Program-made: the position numbers and the translations under genes
Source: Coleofasciculus sp937127375
GTDB taxonomy: Bacteria; Cyanobacteriota; Cyanobacteriia; Cyanobacteriales; Coleofasciculaceae
Strand: one strand, 5' to 3'
NCBI GenBank assembly: GCA_040218875.1
Contig: JAVJQP010000014.1
Length of the DNA stretch: 64,000 nt
Shown here: piece after piece, positions 52,782-61,572 of the stretch
How positions within the stretch are numbered: the first letter of the stretch is position 1
Layout: each line of letters begins with the position of its first letter
The notes under the pieces: generated by a model
The model's database searches: none
Told to the model about the DNA's origin: nothing
What the model saw: the letters and a program-made list of their open reading frames with translations, nothing else

Positions 52782-53501
52782 TTAGCTCTGTTCGGATTCG
52801 CCTTTGTCAGTTTCAGCAGTGTTTGCTTCTTTATGTTGGGCTATGAATGTTTCGGCATCTGTTTCGATGCCAACTAGTCGCATAACTCCTTCCAGCCGAC
52901 CATACATACGCTGTCGCGTTTCTTTCAACTTCCATATATCTGTCTTATTGAGTTTCTTAACGTAGATGACTCCTAAACACACTGCTGCTGTTGTCCAAAT
53001 TACTTCCTTAGGGTCTTCCCTCATGTACTCTTTATTATCCAATTTGCGCTTATCAAATTCCACCTTGTCTTTACCAAAGCAGAAAGCCTTCGTAACGCTA
53101 TCCAACTTGTTAGACTGAGCAATGTATTCCTTTAGGCTCATCCCAACATTGGAAACGTCGTGAACAAACTCATTTCTGATTTGCGAGAGAGTGACAATGA
53201 ATCTCCTATAATCATCCTCAAGCAGTGATAATGCTTTTACAAAAGCCATTTTGCCAGTGGTCTTGTTGCTCAGTTCAAGCCTTGAAATGAGGTGATGAAG
53301 CTCCTTTTGACCCAGAGCCGCTACAATTAGACCAGTGACAGCCGCCTCCATCAATGCATGGAGCTTAATAATGAATGACCAATCATCTTCATCCAAAAGT
53401 TCTGCGTAGAAGCCCTCTGGTAAACCAAGTTCCTTGACAAGTTCTTCGACAGCTTCAAAAGGCTCTGTTGGTCTATTGTTGTAGATGTCATTATTAGTCA
53501 T
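52782..53501 (-). CDS. HEPN-like protein (1), function unknown
   Basis: About 239 residues from ATG 53501, with AGAGG well placed upstream on the minus strand. The helical core includes SFIIKLHALMEAAVTGLIVA and the segment SQIRNEFVHDVS, which fits the HEPN R-x4-H RNase motif (Arg-Asn-x3-His). The C-terminal tail is acidic and probably disordered. HEPN proteins often act as toxins or antiviral RNases. A second HEPN-like gene lies upstream; there is no known partner gene name. Confidence 0.6.
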   Translation of the reverse strand: MTNNDIYNNRPTEPFEAVEELVKELGLPEGFYAELLDEDDWSFIIKLHALMEAAVTGLIVAALGQKELHHLISRLELSNKTTGKMAFVKALSLLEDDYRRFIVTLSQIRNEFVHDVSNVGMSLKEYIAQSNKLDSVTKAFCFGKDKVEFDKRKLDNKEYMREDPKEVIWTTAAVCLGVIYVKKLNKTDIWKLKETRQRMYGRLEGVMRLVGIETDAETFIAQHKEANTAETDKGESEQS

Positions 53502-53853
53502 AATCTTGCCTCTTTTGGTTGCACTAGCAACTTTAATGTGCGGCACCCGGAGAACCGAGCGCAGCGACAGAACTATTTATTCAACCGCTACTTAGCAGTC
53601 TAATGTACAAAAAAACCGAATTCACACCGCCCTATTGCGGTCTATGAGTGTCCTTACTGTAATAAAGTACAGTAGCTCAAAGTCCCCCTTATTAAGGGGG
53701 ATTGAGGGGGATCGACAATGTACCGCATAGCCGAGCAAACTGCTGTATCTCTGAAGAAACCCTGCACGCCTGCCAAATGGAAGACCCCAGTAAGGTGTTT
53801 TGAGTCTTGATTAACCCATCAAAACTTTTGACATGAACCACTAGTATAGTTAG
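53502..53853. other. Gap between the two HEPN-like genes
   Basis: 352 bp without a gene. It contains the inverted repeat TCCCCCTTA/TAAGGGGGA (53683-53701), similar to the G/C-tract repeat near 17970, and a few promoter-like AT stretches. The two HEPN-like genes are therefore probably not a tight operon. Confidence 0.5.
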
Positions 53854-54633
53854 CTAGAAAGAGTCGAGGAAAGCTTCCCAGTTAGCCTGTTCTTCTGCTA
53901 GTTCTGTATACTTGTCATCCGCATCATCAGCCTGTGACTCAGACCAGACTTGGTATTCAGCTGCCAAATCCTTATCGGTTTTAGACTCATTCAATTTACG
54001 TATCTCTTCATGGTATACCTGCATCTTTTCCCAGGCTTCTCTACTAGCCTCCCCCAATAGCCGCCTCAACCGTTGATCTATAGAAAAGCCTCTCTGTCTG
54101 ATTGAGTCTTCAAACATTCCATATTGAAAGATCTCGGCGTAGCGGGGATGGGGATCGTTTTTTATGAAATCAATAACCGATCTTCCCCAGAAGCTTTCTA
54201 CCAATGGATCTAACACTTCAAGAGAATAACTCAGCGTTAGCATATCCAGCGCCTTCGCGTTCGTCATTGAAAAGTGAATAATTTGGTTTCTTAGTCTACC
54301 GAATTCACGGTACTGATTAAGCCGCTCAATCTTAATTCCTGTAGTTGCCCATAGCTGCTTGGGCAATTCCTCATAGGATAGGGTGCGCCCGCCTTCTAGT
54401 AAATCAATCAGTGTGAGAGCATCCTTACTGGGGTTCGACGGCAGTTTGGAAAAGATCAACAGTGGGTGTTCTTGAGCTATTCGAGCTTTTAACAGAATCT
54501 CTGCCGCATGAGCCGCATGTACCACACACATGAGCGTCTCACCTTGCAAAGCTTCCATAAAGGCATCACGAAAAAGGAGCATCCCCGTTCGTCTCATGTT
54601 TCGGGGGACATCCTTAATAGAAGCTTGATCCAT
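53854..54633 (-). CDS. HEPN-like protein (2), function unknown
   Basis: A 259-residue protein. An early helix pair (TLMCVVHAAHAAEILLKARI) and the segment FGRLRNQIIHFSM, again Arg-Asn-x3-His, fit a HEPN domain. A charged C-terminal half rich in Glu and Gln (EEIRKLNESKTDKDLAAEYQ) looks helical or coiled. It lies 85 bp downstream of an antitoxin-like gene on the same strand, so the two could be a toxin-antitoxin pair. That pairing is inference. Confidence 0.6.
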   Translation of the reverse strand: MDQASIKDVPRNMRRTGMLLFRDAFMEALQGETLMCVVHAAHAAEILLKARIAQEHPLLIFSKLPSNPSKDALTLIDLLEGGRTLSYEELPKQLWATTGIKIERLNQYREFGRLRNQIIHFSMTNAKALDMLTLSYSLEVLDPLVESFWGRSVIDFIKNDPHPRYAEIFQYGMFEDSIRQRGFSIDQRLRRLLGEASREAWEKMQVYHEEIRKLNESKTDKDLAAEYQVWSESQADDADDKYTELAEEQANWEAFLDSF

Positions 54634-54718
54634 ATTCCTGTGACGGGTGAAAGACGACTGTTGTCAGATCAAGTTTAGCCTCTGGGATTCATCATTGCCC
54701 AGAGCGATCGCACAACAG

Positions 54719-54961
54719 TTAGACTGTTTCACTACTACTTGCTTGAGGCATCGCTTCAATAAGTGCCCGAAGCACCTTATTTACTGACTCCGGTGTTGAG
54801 AAAACCTCGGCAACATCCTCATCCAAAACAACGACGGTTAGCTTTGGCTTTCCACTTCGATTGGCAAAGCGATTGGGCTTTGCCTTTTTATAATCAAACT
54901 GGTACTCTGGCAAAAGCTCATCTTCAGAGTTTGAAGGTTGCTCAAAAGACGTTTTGTTCAT
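54719..54961 (-). CDS. Antitoxin-like small protein
   Basis: About 80 residues from ATG 54961 (a longer frame starts at 54997). It reads DELLPEYQFDYKKAKPNRFA followed by VVLDEDVAEVFSTPESVNKV, the pattern of BrnA/CopG-like cyanobacterial antitoxins: a disordered toxin-binding start and a DNA-binding end. No BrnT-type toxin is adjacent. The downstream gene is HEPN-like protein 2. Confidence 0.65.
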   Translation of the reverse strand: MNKTSFEQPSNSEDELLPEYQFDYKKAKPNRFANRSGKPKLTVVVLDEDVAEVFSTPESVNKVLRALIEAMPQASSSETV

Positions 54962-55023
54962 AATCTTTAAGTTCCCTGCGAGTGGCGAGACGGGCACTAA
55001 TTCCTCTAGCTACTTCAACTCGC

Positions 55024-55383
55024 TTATGTAATCGGCTCAGACAGCAACCCTGACATTTCTAACACACGATCTGACCAAATTTTAGCTTGTTCGGCAACGT
55101 TCATCCGTTGTCCATCATCTTCCCAAATATTTGACCAGCCGAATTGCCAACGAGCCAGTTGTACTTGTAACTCAACTAAATCCGCAGCCTTTTCTATTCC
55201 AGCATCCATTGCTGTCCACTCGATGAAGAACTTGCTTTCTCTCATCAGATATTCGACAGTGTTACTACTAGCTCCACGCTGAACAAGAGATTTGATTCGA
55301 GCTAAGTTAGCAGCTAACCCACCTAAACGAGCTGACAAATCATCTTTTAGATACCGTTCGCGTAAAGCATTCCAGTCTTTCAT
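55024..55383 (-). CDS. Conserved hypothetical protein
   Basis: A 119-residue, helical, Trp-rich protein (MKDWNALRERYLKDDLSARL ... LARWQFGWSNIW). It overlaps the DUF5674 gene by 4 bp (ATGA), so the two are translationally coupled. I recall similar proteins beside DUF5674 genes in other cyanobacteria but know of no function. Confidence 0.75.
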   Translation of the reverse strand: MKDWNALRERYLKDDLSARLGGLAANLARIKSLVQRGASSNTVEYLMRESKFFIEWTAMDAGIEKAADLVELQVQLARWQFGWSNIWEDDGQRMNVAEQAKIWSDRVLEMSGLLSEPIT

Positions 55384-55715
55384 ACCCCTCCTAATAAGTT
55401 TTGAACAATTTGGGCAACCTGTTCCCGAATTTCAGGATTGAGAATTTCCATTGAACGATTATTTTGCCTCGGACGGATGTTGATCAGGGATTCGTATGTC
55501 ACAGTTTGGGTATCTGGATACCAATCGGCTCCCCAGATATCTGCCTGCTGACTGCCATCTTCAAGCAATGCTGTTTCGCCATCTGCATGGAACTCTCCAC
55601 CACCAGCGAGAATAGCACGCCGAATATCTACTGCCAACTTAATGTAAACACTCAGGGTTTCAAGCATTTCATCGATTTGCGCTTTCGTGGCGCGAGTACG
55701 GATGATGTGAATCAT
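55380..55715 (-). CDS. DUF5674 family protein
   Basis: A 111-residue protein. The core LAVDIRRAILAGGGEFHADG and DIWGADWYPDTQTVTYESLI fits DUF5674, small cyanobacterial proteins of unknown function. It is the first of a coupled pair with the 119-residue gene. Its start is ATG 55715. Confidence 0.8.
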   Translation of the reverse strand: MIHIIRTRATKAQIDEMLETLSVYIKLAVDIRRAILAGGGEFHADGETALLEDGSQQADIWGADWYPDTQTVTYESLINIRPRQNNRSMEILNPEIREQVAQIVQNLLGGV

Positions 55716-55810
55716 GCAAAATCCTTCTGAGTAAGCAGATCCATAGTTTATCAGGGAATTAGTAAAGTAAAATTTTCGTTACACCCCGCATCTGCCACCC
55801 GATTAACCCC

Positions 55811-57322
55811 ATGCTTTGTGACTACCTGGTACAAATCCTCACTGCCCGCGTCTACGATGTTGCCCAAGAAACCCCGCTAGAATACGCCCCCAACCTATCC
55901 GCCCGCTTGAATAACCAACTCCTACTCAAACGGGAGGATATGCAATCCGTCTTTTCCTTCAAACTGCGCGGGGCTTATAACAAAATGGTACAACTCCCCC
56001 CCGATATGTTGGCACAGGGCGTAATTGCCGCATCTGCCGGAAACCATGCCCAAGGTGTCGCCCTGGCTGCGCGTCAGCTAGGCACCCAAGCGATTATCGT
56101 TATGCCCGTCACTACCCCCCAAGTTAAGGTAAATGCGGTTAAATCCCGTGGCGCAGAGGTGGTTTTGCAGGGAGAAACTTATGATGAAGCCTACGCCTTT
56201 GCCCGGAAACTGGAAGCCGAAAAAGGGTTAACCTTTATTCATCCCTTTGATGATCCGGATGTGATTGCCGGACAAGGTACGATTGGCATGGAAATTCTCC
56301 GCCAATATCAGCAACCTATCCATGCTATTTTTGTGGCAATTGGTGGAGGCGGATTAATTTCTGGGATTGGGGCGTATGTGAAACGGTTGTATCCCCAAAT
56401 TAAAATAATTGGCGTTGAACCCGTGGATGCAGATGCGATGTATCAATCCCTGAAAGCTGGGAAGCGGGTGCGATTACCTCAGGTGGGCTTATTTGCTGAT
56501 GGAGTGGCGGTGCGGGAAGTGGGAGAAGAAACCTTTCGCCTGTGTCAACAATATGTGGATGAGATTATTCTGGTGGATACCGATGCCACCTGTGCCGCGA
56601 TTAAAGATGTCTTCGAGGATACACGTTCTATTTTAGAACCCGCTGGAGCATTAGCGATCGCAGCCGCTAAAACTTATGTTGAACGCGAGCAAATTCAGGG
56701 ACAAACCTTAGTTGCTGTTGCTTGCGGCGCTAATATGAACTTTGACCGTCTTCGCTTTGTGGCAGAACGGGCAGAATTTGGTGAACGTCGCGAAGCTATC
56801 TTTGCTGTGACAATTCCTGAAAAACCGGGGAGTTTGCGTCAGTTTTGTGAATGCTTAGGTAAACGGAATCTAACTGAGTTTAATTATCGCATCTCTGCTG
56901 AAAACGAGGCACATATTTTTGTCGGTGTTCAAATTGCTAACCGCAGCGACGCCGCTAAGATGATAGAAGCGTTTGAAGGATGTGGATTCAAAACCGTAGA
57001 TTTAACCGATGATGAACTGACAAAAATGCACCTACGTCACATGGTAGGCGGACATTCTCCCTTAGCGGATCATGAATTACTTTACCGCTTTGAGTTTCCT
57101 GAACGTCCGGGTGCTTTAATGAAGTTTGTTGGTTCTATGAGTCCTAATTGGAATATTAGCCTATTTCACTATCGTAATAATGGGGCTGATTATGGGCGCA
57201 TTGTCGTAGGAATGCAGGTTCCGCCGCACGAGATGGAGGAATGGCAAGGGTTTCTGGATACTTTGGGTTATCGCTATTGGGATGAAAACCAGAATCCGGC
57301 GTATAAACTGTTTTTGGGATAG
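55811..57322 (+). CDS. ilvA: Threonine ammonia-lyase, biosynthetic
   Basis: A 503-residue PLP enzyme converting threonine to 2-oxobutyrate for isoleucine synthesis. The PLP lysine is in SVFSFKLRGAYNKM, the glycine-rich phosphate loop is GGGGLISGIG, and two ACT-like regulatory domains (from about residues 330 and 425) are present, so isoleucine feedback is expected. ATG 55811; no clear Shine-Dalgarno. Confidence 0.95.
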   Translation: MLCDYLVQILTARVYDVAQETPLEYAPNLSARLNNQLLLKREDMQSVFSFKLRGAYNKMVQLPPDMLAQGVIAASAGNHAQGVALAARQLGTQAIIVMPVTTPQVKVNAVKSRGAEVVLQGETYDEAYAFARKLEAEKGLTFIHPFDDPDVIAGQGTIGMEILRQYQQPIHAIFVAIGGGGLISGIGAYVKRLYPQIKIIGVEPVDADAMYQSLKAGKRVRLPQVGLFADGVAVREVGEETFRLCQQYVDEIILVDTDATCAAIKDVFEDTRSILEPAGALAIAAAKTYVEREQIQGQTLVAVACGANMNFDRLRFVAERAEFGERREAIFAVTIPEKPGSLRQFCECLGKRNLTEFNYRISAENEAHIFVGVQIANRSDAAKMIEAFEGCGFKTVDLTDDELTKMHLRHMVGGHSPLADHELLYRFEFPERPGALMKFVGSMSPNWNISLFHYRNNGADYGRIVVGMQVPPHEMEEWQGFLDTLGYRYWDENQNPAYKLFLG

Positions 57323-57424
57323 TTATAGCGCTACGCGCCAGGGAATAGGCAATAGGCAACACCTCGGCTTCGCTCGGTGTGTCATGGGCAATAGTGAACA
57401 CAAAAGCTTACCTTACAAGGAATT

Positions 57425-57476
57425 AAGCGATTTGAATTTTTCTTCATTTGTCCTAACCTTAGTGCGTAGTTCTATA
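57425..57476 (+). repeat. Dispersed repeat (second copy of 13391-13447)
   Basis: AAGCGATTT at the start, a TTTTTCTTC stretch and the shared core TTTGTCCTAACCTTAG, followed by GCGTAGT, match 13391-13447 with a few differences. It lies in the gap between ilvA and the Uma2 gene. Confidence 0.6.
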
Positions 57477-57551
57477 TGACTAGAGATGTTGGGTTTCGGC
57501 GCGTCAAGCCAACCTACATGGATAGGTGATTATACTGATTACCATAAATAA

Positions 57552-58157
57552 TTAATTGGGCATCACATCGTCGAGTTTGAGTTGTAAGTTTGGCAGGAGG
57601 TAAGATGTAATTGTATCTCCCAAGCGATATTTTTGCTGCTGATACGCCCCCCTCATGAGTTGGCATACTGTAAAAGTGGGTTGTTTGGGGTTGCCAATGA
57701 ATTGCCAACCGCCTAAACCGCGAAAGTCTATAATCCAGAATTCGGGAATACCTAGAACCGCATACTCTTCTATTTTTCTGGCATAGTCATCTTGCCAGTT
57801 GGTGCTAACAACTTCGGCAACCAGCTTAATTGTCTTACCATTACAAATAATTGGTTCTTTTTGCCAAAGCGGTTCGTTGCTGAGTTCGGCGTTGTCTAAA
57901 ACAATGACATCAGGGCGTAGTGCTGTCGCTTCAGCCGCTAGGGGTTTAATTAAACAACTTTTGGGAATTAGCCAGTTTAACTGATTCCCAATAATTTCGG
58001 CATAGATTCTACCCGCAATAGTCCCAGCAATTTCTTCATGAGAACCTGTTGGTTCCATGTCTCGTAGTTCTCCATCAATAAGTTCGTACCTGGGATTATC
58101 TCCGTATTCTGCTATAAATTGATCGAATGTTATAAGTTTAGAGGGGGTGTAAGTCAT
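57552..58157 (-). CDS. Uma2 family (PD-(D/E)XK-like) protein
   Basis: A 201-residue protein of the large cyanobacterial Uma2 family. The nuclease-fold motifs are visible: YELIDGELRDMEP, ALRPDVIVLD, VAEVVSTNWQDDYARKIEEY and GIPEFWIIDF. Its biological role and substrate are unknown; the family is expanded and often linked to mobile DNA. ATG 58157. Confidence 0.9.
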   Translation of the reverse strand: MTYTPSKLITFDQFIAEYGDNPRYELIDGELRDMEPTGSHEEIAGTIAGRIYAEIIGNQLNWLIPKSCLIKPLAAEATALRPDVIVLDNAELSNEPLWQKEPIICNGKTIKLVAEVVSTNWQDDYARKIEEYAVLGIPEFWIIDFRGLGGWQFIGNPKQPTFTVCQLMRGAYQQQKYRLGDTITSYLLPNLQLKLDDVMPN

Positions 58158-58547
58158 GGCGTTTTTCAGGAGAGGCAGTTTTATTGTTTATTCTAGCTTG
58201 TAGAACGGGAAGCCTCCTCTCTATGATTGTCTCATATCCAATCCACCTTTTTTATTCACATCTTACTCGCTACTAATACCCAATTTAAATGCATAACAGC
58301 TTATTCAGATCGTCCCGACAGAATAAGGGCGGGTTTTGTTGAATAGTTATCGGTAATAAGCTTACCTGAGTGGCTAAACCCGCCCCTACAATGGACTTAT
58401 AGCAGCGACTTTGGCAGGTTAGGACCTTCTTTACTGTTCCCTGTTCCCTCTTAGGAGCAACTGTAATGTATCCCCGTAGTGCTATATTACGTCTTTTCAC
58501 TAAGACAGATGTTAATAGCGATAGCAATAATTGCTAGATACATTGAA
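58158..58547. repeat. Repeat-bearing gap: MITE end and GGGCGGGTTT element
   Basis: A partial MITE end (TTTAAATGCATAACAGCTTA at 58284-58303) is followed at 58327-58391 by a complete GGGCGGGTTT...AAACCCGCCCC element. A short CTGTTCC repeat lies near 58435. No gene is seen. Confidence 0.7.
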
Positions 58548-59201
58548 TTATCGCTTCTCTAAAATTGCTCGCATATTGGGGAGAGCGGCTTCAATCATTT
58601 CAGGTTTCACAGATGTCTGTTGCCAACTTTCTCGCTGCTCAAGCTGCTGTGACCATGTTTTTATGGATGGGTAATTGTCTAGAGATAAACCCAATTGAGG
58701 CAAGGAGGGAACGAGTGTCCCAGCTACGATATCCGCTAGGGTGATTTGATTATTCACAAAGTAAATATGTCCCGCCAAAAGATTTTCATGAAACTGGATA
58801 ATCGTCGTTATGCGCTGCCGAGTATTGTCAATTTTATCAGGATTAACTTCCAGTCCAACTAAGTGTTTCATTAACGGAATCATCAGCGGCTGAAGTTCAT
58901 TGATGGCGATCATTTCTACCATGCGAACCGTTGCGATCGCGTCAATTTCATTAGGCATCAATGATGGCGTTGGATACTTTGCCTCTAAATAGTCCAAAAT
59001 GGCTAACGACTCAACGATCCGAAATCCGTTATCGATGACGACAGGTATTCGCTGAAGCGGGTTAATGGCGGTGAAATCCTCACTCAAGTGATCTCCATCT
59101 AGATTCACCAAAATTGGCTCAAAGGGAATTTGTTTTTCCAGTAATGTCACCCAGACTCGGCGAGCATTAATAGAAATTGGATTATAGTAGAACTTTAGCA
59201 T
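58548..59201 (-). CDS. Glutathione S-transferase family protein
   Basis: A 217-residue protein. The thioredoxin-like N-terminal domain reads LKFYYNPISINARRVWVTLL with the conserved cis-Pro in RIPVVIDNG and ESLAILDYLEAKYP; the helical C-terminal domain follows (LADIVAGTLVPSLPQLGLSL). It probably conjugates or reduces electrophiles. The substrate is not determined. Confidence 0.9.
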   Translation of the reverse strand: MLKFYYNPISINARRVWVTLLEKQIPFEPILVNLDGDHLSEDFTAINPLQRIPVVIDNGFRIVESLAILDYLEAKYPTPSLMPNEIDAIATVRMVEMIAINELQPLMIPLMKHLVGLEVNPDKIDNTRQRITTIIQFHENLLAGHIYFVNNQITLADIVAGTLVPSLPQLGLSLDNYPSIKTWSQQLEQRESWQQTSVKPEMIEAALPNMRAILEKR

Positions 59202-59293
59202 TAGAGGGAATTGTTTGAATTTTAAATAATCCTACCCTAGAATTATAGGATTTAACAGAGCTTCAATATGACTATTAGGTTTATTTTCCGGAG

Positions 59294-59596
59294 TCATGGT
59301 TCTTGTTCTTCAAATAAAGATGGCAGATTTCGGCGACCGCTCACTACCCGAAGAATCTAAATTCCATCATCTAAAATTCTGTAGAAGATGATATAGCCAT
59401 CCAGAGGTATACCTCGCAAATCAGGACGTATTTCTGTATAATTTCTACCTAGCTTAGGAAAATTGACTAATTGTTGGCAGCGACGCGCAAAATTTTGAAA
59501 AAAGCGCTCACCGGCTTCGATATTATTAGCAGTAAAGTAATCGGCAATTTCGTTGAGGTCTTGGCTGGCGAGAACGTTGATAAGATAGCGTTTCAT
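59294..59596 (-). pseudogene. ParE-type toxin interrupted by a nonsense codon
   Basis: From ATG 59596 the frame reads MKRYLINVLASQDLNEIADY up to ILDDGI, then a TAG at 59357-59359. Beyond it the same frame continues ILRVVSGRRNLPSLFEEQEP to a TGA at 59294. The two parts together match the whole ParE fold, in which that stop position is normally Glu (GAG), so a single G-to-T change explains it. No antitoxin start is recognisable upstream. Confidence 0.75.
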
Positions 59597-60302
59597 GTTT
59601 GAGTCTCGCGTGCTTGCTGGAAGCAATCCAAAATTCATATTGGATCGATAGCATTGTAGGGGCGCACGTCGGTGCGCCCGATTTATAGCAGTAGACACAT
59701 CGATTAGGACTTTCCACACTCTCTGGAGACGTTCCACCGGAACGTCTCTACGAATCCGATATGTCCTAACTGTCTTGGCGGTTGCTATAACTCTAAAACC
59801 TATCCCACCATTTTAGCTGTGCCACGTCACTACAGCGATGAGCGATCGCACAGTTTGTCTCAAGCTTCTCAATTCGTTCATCGGCTGAAGATGAACGCGA
59901 TCGCACTTTTATTATTGTAGGTTGGGTTGAGGTTGCTTAAACCAACACATCTAGTTATAGTGTTAGAGCTACGTCTGATTGACTACTGAATACATATTTA
60001 TAGTATTGTGTCAACTATGTTTTACACTGACTGATACTATAGAATATCGCTATGGGGATCAAAAGCAACATCTGGCATAAACGCTATTTTGGTGCTAATG
60101 GGATGAGCCGCAAAGCGATAGCGTAGTTATTGACTGACAAACAACTGATCCGCTAATTTTAGATTTATTTGAACAACTAAGGTCATAAAAGGTTACAATC
60201 AAGCTTGTGTAATTCAAGCCTATATTTACCCGGTTCACCTGGCATATTGTGTGTGGCAGGTAGTTGATTAAATGTAGGTTTTTCAATTAAATTAGAAGTT
60301 TC
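59597..60302. other. Gap upstream of desB with repeats
   Basis: About 700 bp without an evident gene. It holds a GGGGCGCACGT..GTGCGCCC hairpin repeat near 59657, the palindrome at 59726-59748 (GAGACGTTCC-acc-GGAACGTCTC), a segment at about 59799-59830 shared inversely with 13141-13170, and AT-rich DNA up to the desB start. A 24-codon frame at 60051 is too short to call. Confidence 0.5.
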
Positions 60303-61385
60303 GTGCAATCAAACACAGTTCTCAAGCCGACAACAATTACAGACCCATCCATTCGGAAAGAAGAGTTACCCTTTACTCTTCAAGACTTGAAAACGGCAAT
60401 TCCTGCCTATTGTTTTGAACCCTCTGTTTGGAAGTCTCTAAGTTACTTCTTTCTAGACATTGGCATCATCGCTGGATTTTATGCCATCGCCTATAAACTA
60501 GATTCCTGGTTCTTTTTCCCCATCTTCTGGGTACTGCAAGGAACCATGTTTTGGGCATTATTTGTGGTGGGTCATGACTGCGGTCATGGCTCTTTCTCTA
60601 AGATCAAATGGCTGAATAACCTGATTGGACATCTGTCTCACACTCCCATCCTAGTGCCCTTCCATGGGTGGCGCATCAGTCACAGAACTCATCATGCCAA
60701 TACGGGTAGCCTGGAAACAGATGAAAGCTGGTATCCGGTATCTCAGAGTAAGTATGAGCAGATGCCATGGTATGAAAAGCTATTCCGCTTTAATTTACCA
60801 TTGCTAGCCTATCCCCTCTATCTATTTAAGCGATCTTCTGATCGCGAAGGTTCCCATTTTATGCCCAATAGTCCGTTATTCCGTCCCTCGGAAAAATGGG
60901 ATGTTATCACCAGTTCCGTTCTCTGGGTGCTAATGGTTGCCTTTTTAGGTGGACTGACATTTCAGTTCGGCTGGCTATTTCTGGTGAAATACTACCTGGT
61001 TCCTTATGTTGTGTTTGTAATCTGGCTAGATTTGGTCACGTTTATGCATCACACTGAACCGGATATTCCCTGGTATCGGGAAGATGATTGGTATTTCCTG
61101 AAAGGGGCATTATCAACAATTGATCGGGATTACGGCTTTATTAATCCCATTCATCATCATATCGGGACTCATGTGGCGCATCATATTTTCTTGAATATGC
61201 CCCACTATCACTTGAAGACGGCAACCGAGGCAATTAAACCCGTGTTAGGCGAGTATTACCGAAACTCAAACGAGCCGATTTGGAAGAGTTTTATTCGTTC
61301 TTACTGGGCTTGTCGTTTTGTTGCCGATCAAGGATCTCCAGTTTACTATGAACCTGCCAGAATTCGCGCTAAAACTAAAGCCTAG
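60303..61385 (+). CDS. desB: Omega-3 acyl-lipid fatty acid desaturase DesB
   Basis: A 360-residue membrane desaturase that adds the omega-3 (delta-15) double bond to fatty acids in glycerolipids. The three histidine boxes are HDCGHGSF, HRTHHANT and HHIGTHVAHHIF, which matches the DesB/omega-3 class, and the length equals that of typical DesB. Two pairs of membrane helices surround the boxes. It starts at GTG. DesB genes are usually cold-induced; the upstream gap could hold that control but none is proven. Confidence 0.92.
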   Translation: MQSNTVLKPTTITDPSIRKEELPFTLQDLKTAIPAYCFEPSVWKSLSYFFLDIGIIAGFYAIAYKLDSWFFFPIFWVLQGTMFWALFVVGHDCGHGSFSKIKWLNNLIGHLSHTPILVPFHGWRISHRTHHANTGSLETDESWYPVSQSKYEQMPWYEKLFRFNLPLLAYPLYLFKRSSDREGSHFMPNSPLFRPSEKWDVITSSVLWVLMVAFLGGLTFQFGWLFLVKYYLVPYVVFVIWLDLVTFMHHTEPDIPWYREDDWYFLKGALSTIDRDYGFINPIHHHIGTHVAHHIFLNMPHYHLKTATEAIKPVLGEYYRNSNEPIWKSFIRSYWACRFVADQGSPVYYEPARIRAKTKA

Positions 61386-61429
61386 AACGCGGATTTATTA
61401 CATTTGACTAGCCTCTTGTTAGGTAACCT

Positions 61430-61457
61430 GTAGAGACGTTGCATGCAACGTCTCTAC
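61430..61457. repeat. 28-bp perfect palindrome (AGACGT family)
   Basis: Identical to the palindrome at 42346-42373 (GTAGAGACGTTGCAT then its complement), located 45 bp after the desB stop. Confidence 0.8.
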
Positions 61458-61572
61458 AATCTGGAAAGCAAAATCAGTTTTGTCGTTCACCGACTAAAAC
61501 AGTACCCTTTTTCCCTCGCGTAATCCGTAATTCCTCATCCAGATAAAGCCGTTCATCAGATGTCCTGGTTTA

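Noticed and set aside
55024..55060. Frameshift joining the 119-residue protein to a following frame (EVARGISARLATRRELKDYE)
   Set aside because: The 119-residue protein ends naturally and the follow-on frame has no start; without homologues a frameshift cannot be supported.
60051..60125. 24-codon frame upstream of desB
   Set aside because: Too short, no Shine-Dalgarno and no similarity that I can name; possibly a mobile-element scrap.
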